Notes: generated by a model not told the origin, from the sequence alone. Shown: positions 49,300 to 59,175, numbered from the stretch's first letter. The stretch is DNA of 64,000 nt from Brevundimonas vesicularis (GCF_014204545.1 NZ_JACHLJ010000001.1:992001-1056000), one strand, 5' to 3'. Program-made: numbers and translations.

Positions 49300-50448
49300 C
49301 TACTCGATCTCGACGACTTCCACCCGCGCGCCATTCAGCACCAGGGCGATCTCGCCGCGCTTCAGCTTCAGCGCATCCTCGCCGAAGATCTGGCGGCGCC
49401 AGCCCTTCATGGCGTCGATGTCCGCGTCGTCGCTGATGGCGATCTTTTCCAGGTCCGACACGGTCGCGATCAGCTTGGAGGCCACGCCGGCGTTGTCGCT
49501 CTTGGCCTTCAGCAGCACCTTCAACAGTTCCACCACCGACGGCGGGGCCGGCTGGCGGTGGGCGGGGCGCTCCATCTCGGGCGCAAAGGCTTCAGGATCG
49601 GCCAGAACCCGTTTCAGCTCCTCGGCCAGTTCCAGCCCCAGCCGTGAACCGCCGAAACCCTTCGGCACCGAGCGCAGGCGATTGAAGGCCTCGACATCCG
49701 TCGGCGTCTGCTGGGCGATCTCGTCGATGCCCTCGTCCTTCAGGATGCGGCCGCGCGGCTGGTCGCGCTCCTGCGCCGCCCGCTCGCGCCAGACGGCGAC
49801 GGCCTTGAACGCCGCCAGATATTTGGCCGAGAACTTCTTGGGCTTCAGCCGCTTCCAGGCGTTTTCCGGATTGGTGTCGTAGAGGGCCGGATCGGTCAGG
49901 CTCTCCATCTCCGACATCACCCACCCCAGCCGGCCTTCCTTCTGCAGCCGGTCGCGCAGCTTGGGATACAGCGCCGCAAGATGGGTCACGTCGCCAAGCG
50001 CATACACCAGTTGGTTCTCCGACAACGGCCGGCGCGCCCAGTCGGTGAAGCGGCTGCCCTTGTCCACCTCGATGCGCAACATCTGCCGCACCAGCGAATC
50101 ATAGGCGACCTGTTCGCCGAAGCCCGCCGCCATGGCCGCGACCTGGGTGTCGAACATGGGCTTGGGCATGGCCCCCAGGCGCACGAAGATTTCCACGTCT
50201 TGGCGACAGGCGTGGAAGACCTTCACGATCTTCTCGTCGCGCAACAAATTCAGGAACGGCTCCAGATCCAGCCCCTCCGCCATCGGGTCGATGATCGCGG
50301 CGTGATCGGCCGATGCCGCCTGGATCAGGCAGAGCTTCGGCCAATAGGTCGTTTCCCGCATGAACTCGGTGTCGACCGTGATGAAGGGAGCTGTGGCTAC
50401 GCGGGCGCAGAAATCGGCCAGCGCCTCGGTGGTGGTGATCGGCGTCAT
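49300..50448 (-). CDS. rnd: Ribonuclease D
   Basis: 3'-5' exoribonuclease that trims tRNA and other small RNA precursors; 382 residues. The DEDD exonuclease signatures are visible: FITVDTEFMRET (Exo I), VFHACRQDVEIF (Exo II) and a Tyr-type Exo III near YALGDVTHLAALYPKL. A helical HRDC domain follows (about 205-290). ATG 50448 is well placed. Converges with ppx across a palindromic repeat and diverges from purM. Confidence 0.94.
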   Translation of the reverse strand: MTPITTTEALADFCARVATAPFITVDTEFMRETTYWPKLCLIQAASADHAAIIDPMAEGLDLEPFLNLLRDEKIVKVFHACRQDVEIFVRLGAMPKPMFDTQVAAMAAGFGEQVAYDSLVRQMLRIEVDKGSRFTDWARRPLSENQLVYALGDVTHLAALYPKLRDRLQKEGRLGWVMSEMESLTDPALYDTNPENAWKRLKPKKFSAKYLAAFKAVAVWRERAAQERDQPRGRILKDEGIDEIAQQTPTDVEAFNRLRSVPKGFGGSRLGLELAEELKRVLADPEAFAPEMERPAHRQPAPPSVVELLKVLLKAKSDNAGVASKLIATVSDLEKIAISDDADIDAMKGWRRQIFGEDALKLKRGEIALVLNGARVEVVEIE

Positions 50449-50527
50449 TCCGATGCTATAGCCCCGCGCATCCTACCTGTGGCAAGAGCCGCGCTGCATT
50501 TCCGCCCCGATTCAGGCCCGAGATCCC

Positions 50528-51565
50528 ATGAGCGACACCCAAAAGCCTCTCGAAAACGGTCTGACCTACGCCGATGCAGGCGTGGACATCGACGCGGGCG
50601 AAATGCTGGTCGAACATATCAAGCCGCTGGCGAAATCGACGGCGCGCCCCGGATCGGAACCCTCGCTGGGCGGATTCGGCGCCCTGTTCGACCTGAAGGC
50701 CGCCGGCTTCCAGGACCCGCTGATCGTCACCACCACCGACGGCGTCGGCACCAAGCTGAAGATCGCCATCGAGACCGGCCGTCACGACGGCGTCGGCGTC
50801 GATCTGGTCGCCATGTGCGTCAACGACCTGTTGGCCCAGGGCGCCGAGCCCCTGCTGTTCCTCGACTATTACGCGACCGGCCGGCTTGAGATCGACGCCG
50901 CCCGCCGCGTCGTCGCCGGCATCGCCGAGGGCTGTCGTCAGGCCGGCTGCGCCCTGGTCGGCGGCGAGACGGCCGAAATGCCGGGCATGTACACCGAGGG
51001 CGACTACGATCTGGCCGGCTTCAGCCTGGGCGCCGTCGAGCGCGGCCACGCCCTGCCCTATCTGGATCGCCAGGCGGCCGGCGACGTGATCATCGGCCTG
51101 GCCTCCACCGGCCCGCACTCGAACGGCTATTCGCTGGTCCGCAAGGTGGTCGAGAAGTCCGGCCTGGCCTGGGGCGACGACGCCCCCTTCGCCAAGGACC
51201 GCTCGCTGGCCCAGGCCCTGATGGAGCCGACCCGCATCTATGTGAAGCCGGTCCTGCCGATCATGAAGGCGGGCCTGGTCAAGGGCGCGGCCCACATCAC
51301 CGGCGGCGGGTTGATCGAAAACCCGCCTCGCTGCATCGCCGAGGGTCTGCAGGCCCGATTCGACTGGAACGCCTGGCCCATGCCCGCCGTCTTCCATTGG
51401 CTGGCGGAGACCGGCGGCATCAGCGACCACGAGATGCGCCGCACCTTCAACTGCGGCGTCGGCTTCATCCTGATCGTCTCGCCCGAGAACGCTGAGCCGG
51501 TGCTGGCCGCCCTGCTCAACGCCGGCGAAGTCGCCTTCGTCTGCGGACAACTGGAAGCGGCCTGA
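50528..51565 (+). CDS. purM: Phosphoribosylformylglycinamidine cyclo-ligase (AIR synthetase)
   Basis: Fifth step of purine synthesis, making aminoimidazole ribotide with ATP. The 345-residue protein shows the conserved [47 protein letters not shown] and [18 protein letters not shown] segments. Four bases separate it from purN. Start ATG 50528 diverges from rnd. Confidence 0.97.
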   Translation: MSDTQKPLENGLTYADAGVDIDAGEMLVEHIKPLAKSTARPGSEPSLGGFGALFDLKAAGFQDPLIVTTTDGVGTKLKIAIETGRHDGVGVDLVAMCVNDLLAQGAEPLLFLDYYATGRLEIDAARRVVAGIAEGCRQAGCALVGGETAEMPGMYTEGDYDLAGFSLGAVERGHALPYLDRQAAGDVIIGLASTGPHSNGYSLVRKVVEKSGLAWGDDAPFAKDRSLAQALMEPTRIYVKPVLPIMKAGLVKGAAHITGGGLIENPPRCIAEGLQARFDWNAWPMPAVFHWLAETGGISDHEMRRTFNCGVGFILIVSPENAEPVLAALLNAGEVAFVCGQLEAA

Positions 51566-51569
51566 TCTC

Positions 51570-52154
51570 GTGACGACGCGCGTCGCCGTCCTGATCTCGG
51601 GCGCGGGCTCCAACATGGCGGCTCTGATCGACGCCAGTCAGACGCCGGACAGCGGCTATGAGGTCGTGCTGGTGCTGTCGAACGTCGAGGGCGCGGGCGG
51701 TCTGGCGATTGCGGCGGCCAAGGGCGTGGCGACGGCGACCGTGGCGCACAAACCGTTCGGCAAGGACCGTGAGGCGCATGAGCGGGCGGTGGACGCCGTC
51801 CTGCGCGACGCCGGCGTCGAGGTCGTAGCGCTGGCCGGCTATATGCGTGTTCTGACGCCCTGGCTGGTCGGCGGCTGGCGCGAGCGGATGCTGAACATCC
51901 ACCCCAGCCTGCTGCCCCTTTATCCCGGCTTGGACACCCACGCCCGCGCCATCGCCGCCGGCGACGCCGAGGCGGGATGCACCGTGCATCTGGTCACCGA
52001 AGGCGTAGACGAAGGCCCGATCCTGGGCCAGGCGCGCGTGCCGATCGTTCAGGGCGATACGCCGGAAGCCCTGGCCGAACGGGTCAAGACGGCGGAGCAC
52101 GGGCTCTATCCGCAGGTGCTGAGCGACTTCTGCTTGGGTTTGGAACAGGGCTAA
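51570..52154 (+). CDS. purN: Phosphoribosylglycinamide formyltransferase 1
   Basis: Third step of purine synthesis, using 10-formyltetrahydrofolate; 194 residues. VLISGAGSNMAALI, the catalytic Asn and His in NIHPSLLPLYPG and the Asp in VDEGPILGQ are present. Start is GTG 51570, four bases after the purM stop. The palindromic element at 52170 begins 15 bases after its stop. Confidence 0.97.
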   Translation: MTTRVAVLISGAGSNMAALIDASQTPDSGYEVVLVLSNVEGAGGLAIAAAKGVATATVAHKPFGKDREAHERAVDAVLRDAGVEVVALAGYMRVLTPWLVGGWRERMLNIHPSLLPLYPGLDTHARAIAAGDAEAGCTVHLVTEGVDEGPILGQARVPIVQGDTPEALAERVKTAEHGLYPQVLSDFCLGLEQG

Positions 52155-52169
52155 AGCCCCCACCCCGTT

Positions 52170-52277
52170 CGTCATCCTAGGCCTTGTGCCTAGGATCCAG
52201 AATCCCGGTGGATATGCAGCGTGCGCCGCCTTCGAACACCGAGCGTATGGATCCTAGGCACAAGGCCTAGGATGACG
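52170..52277. repeat. Palindromic element with perfect 30-bp inverted repeats
   Basis: Arms 52170-52199 and 52248-52277 are exact reverse complements over 30 bases, separated by a 48-base centre. Each arm itself contains CCTAGG repeated around GCCTTGTG, so it can fold on its own. No coding capacity. It resembles a MITE or dispersed repeat; only one copy lies in the window. Confidence 0.8.
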
Positions 52278-52400
52278 GCTTGAGGGGGCCTGGACACCCA
52301 CCCACGACAATCCCGGCCCCAAGATTACAAAAACGTCATGCGACAGACCGCCGCACCGGCGCAATGGTGCGCCCGACCTCAATCGGGACCCTCTCTATCC

Positions 52401-54470
52401 ATGACACGCATTCGTCTGATGGCCGCCTGCTCGGCCTGTATCGTCGTCGCTCTTACCGGCGGCGCGGCCTCGGCCCAGGACGCTTCGGCCCAGCACTCGC
52501 ACGGCATGGCCGGCGCGGCCCACAGCCCCTTCGGCGCCTGGGGCTTTGATCTGGCCGGTCGCGACACCTCGGTGAAGCCCGGCGACGACTTCAACGAATA
52601 CGCCAACGGCGCCTATCTGCGCACGACCGAGATTCCCGCCGACAAGTCGCGCTTCGGCCCGTTCGACGTCCTGTATGAGAACGCCCAGTCCCAGCTGAAG
52701 TCGATCATCGAGACCAGCGCCGCCAATCCCGCCAACGAGAACGCCCGCAAGGTCGGCGCCCTGTACGCCAGCTTCATGGACGAGGCGAAGATCGAGCAGC
52801 TGGGCGCAACGCCGCTGGCCGCCGACCTCGCCGCCGTCAAGGCGGTCACCGACCACGCCGGCATGGCGCGCCAGATGGGCGAGAGCCATTCAGGCTTCGG
52901 CGGCTCCCTGTTCGGCATCGACGTGTTCGAGGACCTGAAGAACCCCAATCTGAACTCGGCCTATCTGGGTCAGGGATCGCTGGGCCTGCCGGACCGCGAC
53001 TACTATCTGAAGCCCGACTTCGCCGCCCAGCGCGAGGCCTATCTGGCCTATCTGACGACCACCCTGACCGCCATCGGCTGGGCCGATCCGGCCAAGACCG
53101 CCGCCGACATCCTCGCCTTCGAAACCAAGGTCGCCGACAAGCAGTGGACGACGGTCGAGCGTCGCCAGATCGACAAGCTGTACAACCCGGCCAAGGCCTC
53201 GGACCTGGCGACCCTGGCTCCCGGCTTCGACTGGGCCGGCTTCCTGGCCGGCGCCCAGGTGTCGGACGTCGACACCTTGGTGCTGATGGAAAACACCGCC
53301 ATCCCCGCCATCGCCCAGGTGTTCGCCGACACCCCCATCGAGACGCTGAAGGCCTGGCAGGCGTTCAACGTCGTCGATCAGGCCAGCCCCTATCTGTCCA
53401 AGGCCTTCGTCGACGCCCGCTTCGACTTCCGCGGCAAGACGCTCCGTGGGCAGCCCGAGAACCGTCCGCGTTGGAACCGGGGCGTTGCCCTGGTCGACGG
53501 CCAGCTGGGCGAGGTCCTCGCTCAGGAATACGTCCGCCTGCATTTCCCCGCCTCGTCCAAGGCCCAGATGGAAGCCCTGGTCGGCAACATCCGCGACGCC
53601 ATGACCGAGCGGCTGAAGACCCTGGACTGGATGAGCGAGCCCACGCGCGAGCAGGCCCTGTACAAGATGTCCAAGTTCGGGGTGAAGATCGGCTATCCCG
53701 ACAAGTGGCGCTCGTATGACGGCCTGGAGCTGAAGGCCGACGACCTGTACGGCAACGTCGAACGCTCCTCGGCCTTCGAATGGGCCTACAAGCGCGGCAA
53801 GATCGGCAAGCCGGTCGATCCGCTGGAATGGGGCATGACGCCCCAGACGGTGAACGCCTACTACAACCCGCCGCGCAACGAGATCGTCTTCCCGGCCGCC
53901 ATCCTGCAGGCGCCATTCTTCGATCCGAACGCGGACCCGGCCGTCAACTACGGCGGCATCGGCGCGGTCATCGGCCACGAAATCACCCACGGCTTCGACG
54001 ATCAGGGCCGCAAGTCCGACGGCGACGGCGTGCTGCGCGACTGGTGGACGCCGGAGGACGCCGCCCGCTTCGAGGCGCGCGCCAAGGTGCTGGGCGACAT
54101 CTATGACAAGCTGGAGCCGATCCCCGGCGTGCACGTCAACGGCGACCTGACGATGGGCGAGAACATCGCCGACCTGGGCGGCCTGCTGCTGGCCCTGGAC
54201 GCCTATCACAAGTCTCTGAACGGCCAGCCGGCGCCGGTCATCGACGGGCTGACGGGCGATCAGCGCGTCTTCCTGGGCTGGGCGCAGGTCTGGCGCGAGA
54301 AGTCGCGAGAGGCGGCGCTGAAGGAACAGTTGACCACCGATCCGCACTCGCCCGGCCCGGTGCGCGCTGCGACCTCGCCGCGCAATATCGACGCCTGGTA
54401 TGCGGCCTTCGGCGTCTCGCCGGACCAGAAGGAATATATTGCGCCCGAGGCCCGCGCCCGCATCTGGTAA
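52401..54470 (+). CDS. Exported M13 family (neprilysin-like) zinc metallopeptidase
   Basis: Periplasmic or secreted oligopeptidase, 689 residues. Signal peptide (residues 1-26, GAASAQ), a large N-terminal helical domain (GDDFNEYANGAYL, YLGQGSLGLPDRDYY), and the zinc site His526-Glu527-x-x-His530 (GHEITH) with Glu587 in GENIADLGG as third ligand; Asp591 is the usual partner of the His. The C-terminus ends in the conserved Trp after ARIW. ATG 52401 is chosen for its signal peptide; the frame runs back to 52338. The operon stands alone with its own terminator. Confidence 0.94.
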   Translation: MTRIRLMAACSACIVVALTGGAASAQDASAQHSHGMAGAAHSPFGAWGFDLAGRDTSVKPGDDFNEYANGAYLRTTEIPADKSRFGPFDVLYENAQSQLKSIIETSAANPANENARKVGALYASFMDEAKIEQLGATPLAADLAAVKAVTDHAGMARQMGESHSGFGGSLFGIDVFEDLKNPNLNSAYLGQGSLGLPDRDYYLKPDFAAQREAYLAYLTTTLTAIGWADPAKTAADILAFETKVADKQWTTVERRQIDKLYNPAKASDLATLAPGFDWAGFLAGAQVSDVDTLVLMENTAIPAIAQVFADTPIETLKAWQAFNVVDQASPYLSKAFVDARFDFRGKTLRGQPENRPRWNRGVALVDGQLGEVLAQEYVRLHFPASSKAQMEALVGNIRDAMTERLKTLDWMSEPTREQALYKMSKFGVKIGYPDKWRSYDGLELKADDLYGNVERSSAFEWAYKRGKIGKPVDPLEWGMTPQTVNAYYNPPRNEIVFPAAILQAPFFDPNADPAVNYGGIGAVIGHEITHGFDDQGRKSDGDGVLRDWWTPEDAARFEARAKVLGDIYDKLEPIPGVHVNGDLTMGENIADLGGLLLALDAYHKSLNGQPAPVIDGLTGDQRVFLGWAQVWREKSREAALKEQLTTDPHSPGPVRAATSPRNIDAWYAAFGVSPDQKEYIAPEARARIW

Positions 54471-54492
54471 GGGCGCCGGACGTCGAACGTAG

Positions 54493-54525
54493 AAAAGGCC
54501 CGGAGCGAACGCTCCGGGCCTTTTT
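54493..54525. terminator. Bidirectional terminator between M13 peptidase and glycine-zipper gene
   Basis: A 14-bp stem (54493-54506 with 54511-54524), T-run on both strands (TTTTTG on plus, TTTTCT on minus). It lies 22 bases after the peptidase stop and 37 bases after the end of the converging lipoprotein gene. Confidence 0.88.
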
Positions 54526-54561
54526 GTCATCCGGGCTTTCGCCCGAAAGACCTAGACTGAT

Positions 54562-54762
54562 TTAGCGGGGCGTGGTCGCCGCGCCGCCGACAGCGCCGAT
54601 AGCGGCGCCGGCCACGGTCGAACCCGTGTTGCCGCCGAGGACCTGACCGGCGACAGCGCCGCCCAGGGCGCCGGTGGCGGCGCGTTGTTCCATCGTCTGG
54701 CCGCAGGCGGCCAGCAGGGCCACGACGCCGATGACGGGGGCCAGTTTGATCATGGTCTTCAT
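54562..54762 (-). CDS. Small lipoprotein with a glycine-zipper domain
   Basis: A 66-residue protein with lipobox LAAC (Cys about 20) and a Gly/Ala-rich segment (ALGGAVAGQVLGGNTGSTVAG and AAIGAVGG) that can form a glycine-zipper membrane hairpin, as in osmotically induced or OmpA-anchored small lipoproteins. CGGAGAAGA precedes the ATG at 54762; the longer frame upstream is not supported. It lies downstream of ndk in the same direction, after a terminator. Confidence 0.85.
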   Translation of the reverse strand: MKTMIKLAPVIGVVALLAACGQTMEQRAATGALGGAVAGQVLGGNTGSTVAGAAIGAVGGAATTPR

Positions 54763-54807
54763 GGGTCTTCTCCGGGAGACGAACGATATAATGACCACCA
54801 AACGACA

Positions 54808-54837
54808 GGGCCCGCGTCCGGTTCCGGACGCGGGCCC
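54808..54837 (-). terminator. ndk terminator
   Basis: A perfect 14-bp GC-rich stem (54808-54821 with 54824-54837) with a two-base loop, 54 bases after the ndk stop. The T-content after it on the minus strand is modest. Confidence 0.72.
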
Positions 54838-54891
54838 ATATAGTAACGCTATGCGGGGATCAGTATCCACGCATAGGCTCGCCTAAAATGC

Positions 54892-55311
54892 TTAGCCGAC
54901 GATCTGGTCGTCGGTGAAGAACTGGGCGATCTCGATCTTCGCGTTGTCCTGGCTGTCCGAACCGTGGACCGAGTTTTCACCGATCGACAGGGCGAACTGC
55001 TTGCGGATGGTGCCTTCGGCGGCCTGTTCCGGGTTGGTGGCGCCCATGACTTCGCGATAGGCGGCGACGGCGTTGTCGCCTTCCAGCACCTGAACGACGA
55101 CCGGCTCGGCCGTCATCTGCTCGACCAGCTCGCCGTAGAACGGGCGCTCGGCGTGCACTTCGTAGAATTTCTTGGCTTGTTCGGTCGTCAGCTTGACGCG
55201 GCGCTGGGCCACGATGCGCAGGCCGGCGCCTTCGATCACGGCGTTGATCGCGCCGGTCAGGTTGCGGCGCGTGGCGTCGGGCTTGATGATCGAGAAGGTA
55301 CGTTCGGTCAT
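54892..55311 (-). CDS. ndk: Nucleoside diphosphate kinase
   Basis: Balances nucleoside triphosphate pools by a ping-pong phosphohistidine mechanism; 139 residues. [16 protein letters not shown] at the N-terminus and the catalytic His116 in NSVHGSDS are intact. Diverges from the ABC-F gene. Nothing unusual. Confidence 0.97.
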   Translation of the reverse strand: MTERTFSIIKPDATRRNLTGAINAVIEGAGLRIVAQRRVKLTTEQAKKFYEVHAERPFYGELVEQMTAEPVVVQVLEGDNAVAAYREVMGATNPEQAAEGTIRKQFALSIGENSVHGSDSQDNAKIEIAQFFTDDQIVG

Positions 55312-55462
55312 GGGAATTGACTTCTTGTTGGGAGATTGAGTGTCGCGGGCTTATAGCGACCACCTCCCGCGTTTCCAACCGTCCCTTTTTGCATCCCTGA
55401 CGCACGCCGCATGGCGACCTGCCGATTGAGGGACGCCGACCAATCGAAGAACCTTCGCCGCA

Positions 55463-57349
55463 ATGCTCCAGATCACCGACCTGACCTTCAACGCCTGGGG
55501 CCGCAAGTTTCTCGTGGACGCCTCCGTCAGCTTGCCGCCCGGCTCCAAGGTCGGTCTGGTCGGCCGCAACGGCATCGGCAAGTCGACCCTGTTCAAGCTG
55601 ATCCTGGGCGAGCTTCACGCCGCCGGCGACGAGATCAGCCTGCCCAAGACCGCCCGTATCGGCTCGGTGGATCAGGAGCATCCGGCGACCCCCGTCAGCG
55701 TCATCGACACCATCCTTGAGGCCGACGTCGAACGCCACACCCTTCTCGGCCGGCTGGAAACGGCCGAACCGGAAGAGATGGGCGAGATCTGGTCGCGCCT
55801 GATTGAGATCGACGCCGACGCCGCGCCCGCGCGCGCGGCCGAAATCCTCGTCGGCCTTGGCTTCGACCAGGAAAACCAGGCCCGGCCGATGTCGGAGTTC
55901 TCGGGCGGCTGGCGGATGCGCGTGGCCCTGGCCGCCGCCCTGTTCGCCGAGCCGGACATGCTGCTGCTGGACGAACCGACCAACTACCTCGACCTGGAAG
56001 GCGCGCTGTGGCTTGAGGCGCGGCTGAAGAAATACCCGCACACCGCCCTGATCATCTCCCACGACCGCGAGATGCTGAACGAGGTCTGCACCCACATCCT
56101 ACACCTCGCGAACCACACCCTGACGCTCTACACGGGCAACTACGACGCCTTCGAAAAGGCTCGCGCCGAAAAGGCCCGTCTGCAACTGTCGGCCAAGGCC
56201 AAGCAGGACGCCGAGCGCGCCCACCTTCAGGCCTTCGTCGATCGCTTCAAGGCCAAGGCCTCCAAGGCCGCTCAGGCCCAGTCGCGCATGAAGCGGCTGG
56301 AGAAGATGCAGCCCGTCGCCACCACGATCGAGGAGCGCGTCGCCCCCTTCACCCTGCCCTCGCCGCCGCGCCCGTTGGCGCCGCCGCTGATCCGGCTGGA
56401 GCGGGCCAACGTCGGCTATGAGCCGGGCAAGCCGATCCTGCGCAATCTGAACCTGCGCATGGACCTGGACGACCGGATCGGCCTGCTGGGCGTCAATGGC
56501 GCCGGCAAGTCGACCTTCGCCAAGATGATCGCCGGCGCCCTGGACGTGTCCGAGGGCGAACTGCACCGCGACCGGAAGATGCGCGTGGGCTGGTTCCACC
56601 AGCATCAGATCGAGGCCATGGACCCCACCGACACGCCGCTGGAAATCATCCGCCGCGCCATGCCGGACGCACCCGAAAGCGCCCGCCGCTCCAAGCTGGC
56701 CCAATTCGGCCTGGGCTATGAGAAGCAGGAGACCACGGTGGACAGCCTGTCGGGCGGCGAACGCGCGCGTCTGCTGCTGAATATGGTGGCCATGGATGCG
56801 CCCCACGTCCTGATCCTGGACGAACCGACGAACCACCTGGACATCGACAGCCGTCGCGCCCTGCTGGACGCGCTGAACGACTACAGCGGAGCCGTCATCC
56901 TGATAACCCACGACCGCTCGCTGATGGAGATGGTGGCGGATCGCCTGTGGCTGGCCGCCGACGGCACGGTGAAACCCTTTGACGGCGACATGGACGACTA
57001 CGCCAAGTTCGTCCTCGACCGCGCCAAACAGGCCATCGCCAAGCCCAGCCAGATCAAGAAGGAAGAGGCCGCCGCCGCCCCGGCCCAAAACAACAAGAAC
57101 CGCAAGAACGACAAGAAATCCGGCCCCTCGCCCTCGACCCTGCGCCACGCGGTCAAGAAGGCGGAGGAGACGATGACCCGCCTGACGGCCGAGATCGCTC
57201 GCATCGACGACGACATGGCAACCGCCTCGGTCAGCAATCCCAAGGCCCTGGAAGGCCTGACCCGCGCCCGCGCCAAGACCGAGGCCGATCTGGCCGCCGC
57301 CGAAGCCGCCTGGGTCGCCGCCGAAGAAGCCCTCGCCGAAGTCGCATGA
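55463..57349 (+). CDS. ABC-F family ATP-binding protein
   Basis: Soluble twin-ATPase of the ABC-F class acting on ribosomes, Uup/EttA-like; 628 residues. Domain 1: Walker A GLVGRNGIGKSTLF, Walker B LLLDEPTNYLDL; domain 2: GLLGVNGAGKSTF, signature SLSGGERARLLL, Walker B LILDEPTNHLDI. An arm/linker (about 240-300) joins them and a Lys-rich coiled C-terminal tail (about 540-628) suggests Uup type. No membrane domain. The last four bases overlap the DUF2164 gene (ATGA). Confidence 0.94.
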   Translation: MLQITDLTFNAWGRKFLVDASVSLPPGSKVGLVGRNGIGKSTLFKLILGELHAAGDEISLPKTARIGSVDQEHPATPVSVIDTILEADVERHTLLGRLETAEPEEMGEIWSRLIEIDADAAPARAAEILVGLGFDQENQARPMSEFSGGWRMRVALAAALFAEPDMLLLDEPTNYLDLEGALWLEARLKKYPHTALIISHDREMLNEVCTHILHLANHTLTLYTGNYDAFEKARAEKARLQLSAKAKQDAERAHLQAFVDRFKAKASKAAQAQSRMKRLEKMQPVATTIEERVAPFTLPSPPRPLAPPLIRLERANVGYEPGKPILRNLNLRMDLDDRIGLLGVNGAGKSTFAKMIAGALDVSEGELHRDRKMRVGWFHQHQIEAMDPTDTPLEIIRRAMPDAPESARRSKLAQFGLGYEKQETTVDSLSGGERARLLLNMVAMDAPHVLILDEPTNHLDIDSRRALLDALNDYSGAVILITHDRSLMEMVADRLWLAADGTVKPFDGDMDDYAKFVLDRAKQAIAKPSQIKKEEAAAAPAQNNKNRKNDKKSGPSPSTLRHAVKKAEETMTRLTAEIARIDDDMATASVSNPKALEGLTRARAKTEADLAAAEAAWVAAEEALAEVA

Positions 57350-57597
57350 CGCCGATCGAATTCTCCAGGGAAGAACGCGCAGCGATCACCGCCAAACTGC
57401 GCGACTACTTCGCCCGAGAACTGGATCAGGAACTCGGCCCGCTTCCGGCCGAGATGCTGCTGGACTTCATCGGGAAGGAGATCGGCGGCGCCTTCTACAA
57501 TCGCGGTGTCCACGACGCCCAGCAACTGGTCCAGCAGAAGGCCGAAGACATCGTCGAGGCGCTGTATGGCCTCGAGCGCGCGGCCCCTACGCGCTGA
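57346..57597 (+). CDS. DUF2164 family protein
   Basis: An 83-residue small helical protein. IEFSREERAAITAKLRDYFARELDQELGPLPAEMLLDFI is the family core; GGAFYNRGVHDAQQLV follows. The family has no settled role. Translational overlap with the ABC-F gene (ATGA) implies co-expression. The terminator at 57635-57662 lies 37 bases downstream. Confidence 0.88.
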   Translation: MTPIEFSREERAAITAKLRDYFARELDQELGPLPAEMLLDFIGKEIGGAFYNRGVHDAQQLVQQKAEDIVEALYGLERAAPTR

Positions 57598-57630
57598 CCG
57601 GCCCGTATCGCTGAACAGGTCGGCCCAAGC

Positions 57631-57662
57631 GAAAACCGCCCGGCGCATTCACACCGGGCGGT
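57631..57662 (-). terminator. Terminator hairpin between DUF2164 and DUF3126 genes
   Basis: A 9-bp stem (57635-57643 with 57654-57662), 10-base loop, TTTTC on the minus side. It lies 15 bases beyond the DUF3126 stop and probably ends that leftward message. Confidence 0.72.
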
Positions 57663-57677
57663 CGGATCGGTCGGCGT

Positions 57678-57887
57678 TTAGGCCGGAAGGTCTTCGGCCA
57701 GGATCGCCATTTCGAACATGAACGAGCCTTCCTCGTCCTCGTCCTCGAAGACGATGCCGATGAACTCGTCGCCGACATAGACCTCGGCCGAGTCATTCTG
57801 CTTGGGGCGGGCCTTCACGATGATGCCGCCGGTGTTGAAGGTGCGCTTGAGGTGCGCCTCGATGCGCTTCAGGTCGGTGTCTTTCAC
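57678..57887 (-). CDS. DUF3126 family protein
   Basis: A 69-residue alphaproteobacterial protein of unknown function with KRIEAHLKRTFNTGGIIVKARP and SAEVYVGDEFIGIVFEDEDE as family signatures. I choose GTG 57887 because GAGG lies six bases before it and homologues begin just before DLKRIEAHL; ATG 57899 would add four residues and has a weak Shine-Dalgarno. Product is small, acidic at the C-terminus and likely cytosolic. Confidence 0.85.
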   Translation of the reverse strand: MKDTDLKRIEAHLKRTFNTGGIIVKARPKQNDSAEVYVGDEFIGIVFEDEDEEGSFMFEMAILAEDLPA

Positions 57888-57972
57888 GGGGGGCCTCATG
57901 GTCTGGACGTTGGCGGCGGACCCTAGAGACATCGGCGGTTCAGGGAAACCGGCGATGCACATTTTCCCCATT

Positions 57973-59175
57973 TCAGAGGTAACGCATCCACCAGTGCGAA
58001 CTGCGCCGCTTCACGCCGGCGAACCATCGGCAGGCGAACCAGCACGGCACGGCGAGCACAGCCGCCAGTCCCCATAGCCAGGCCACGCCCGGCGCCGCGA
58101 ACTCATCGCCCTGATTGGGACCGAAGGCGGTCAGGGCCGCCAGATTCAACAGGTGCAGCGCATAGATGTGCAGGATGTAGAAGAACAACGGCGCCGCGCC
58201 GAACACGGCCAACAGCCCGACCAGCCGATCCGGCGCCTTCTCCAGCCCCGCCAAAACCAGCGCCCCGATACCCAGCGTCAGCAGCAGGAAGTCGGCCGAC
58301 GGCGGATATTTGGTCAGGTTCAGCACGCTCATCACCGTCTGGATCGGCGTCGCCTGCACGGTCCAGGGCGTCGGATCGCCATAGACATTGCTCGTCCGCA
58401 ACACGACGAACAGCGCCAGCGCGCCCACCCCCAGCAGCACCAGCCGCCGCAACCGCGTCCTCTGCTCGCCCACGAACCACGGCCCGATGGCGTAACCCAG
58501 CGCCGCCACCCCGATCCACGGCAACAGCGGATAGGAGGTTCGCACCTGCCCGCCCCATGGCAGGTCCATCAGACTGCGATCATGCAGCACCGCCCACAGC
58601 GCATGGCCCGGCTGGCCCGCCGCGACGGTGATCGGATCCAGCAGATTGTGCCCCAGCACGATCACCAGTCCCACGACGATCAGCGCCGGACGAGGCAGAT
58701 GAACCAGGGCCGCAAGGGCGATCATCGACAGGCCGATGGCCCAGATGACCTGCAGATAGATGATCTGCGGCGTGAACGAGAAGCTCCAGCCGAAACCGAC
58801 GACCGTCAGTTCCAGAACAACCAGAAACAAGCCGCGCTTCCATAGGAAGTCGGACGCCGACTTGGCGCCGTTTGCGCCCTGGGCCTGTTTGTTCCCATAC
58901 AACCACGCCCCCATCCCCGTCAGCGCCAGGAAGATGGGCGCGCACAGATGGGCCGACAGCCGCGTGAAGAACAGGGCGGGCGAGGTCGTCTCCAGGTTCA
59001 TCGGGTCTGAGACCTGGGCGTGGATGAAGAACGATTCGCGGGCGTGATCGACCAGCATCAGCAGGATCACAAGCCCGCGCAGGGCGTCGATGGATCGGAT
59101 GCGACCGACCGCACGGCTTGGCGCGGCAGTCGACGAAACGGAGGCGGGAACAAGCGTTGCAGCGGTTGACATCAT
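57973..59175 (-). CDS. DUF1624 heparan-alpha-glucosaminide N-acetyltransferase-like membrane protein
   Basis: A 400-residue inner-membrane protein with about ten helices. RIRSIDALRGLVILLMLVDH near the N-terminus is the DUF1624/acyltransferase-like signature, with a conserved Asp-Ala-Leu-Arg-Gly and His in the first helix. Such proteins transfer acyl groups across the membrane onto sugars. ATG 59175 is the start (two consecutive ATG); the frame continues to 61044 as an antisense shadow of the receptor gene. Divergent from the TonB receptor by 39 bases, so they may share regulation. Confidence 0.87.
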   Translation of the reverse strand: MMSTAATLVPASVSSTAAPSRAVGRIRSIDALRGLVILLMLVDHARESFFIHAQVSDPMNLETTSPALFFTRLSAHLCAPIFLALTGMGAWLYGNKQAQGANGAKSASDFLWKRGLFLVVLELTVVGFGWSFSFTPQIIYLQVIWAIGLSMIALAALVHLPRPALIVVGLVIVLGHNLLDPITVAAGQPGHALWAVLHDRSLMDLPWGGQVRTSYPLLPWIGVAALGYAIGPWFVGEQRTRLRRLVLLGVGALALFVVLRTSNVYGDPTPWTVQATPIQTVMSVLNLTKYPPSADFLLLTLGIGALVLAGLEKAPDRLVGLLAVFGAAPLFFYILHIYALHLLNLAALTAFGPNQGDEFAAPGVAWLWGLAAVLAVPCWFACRWFAGVKRRSSHWWMRYL

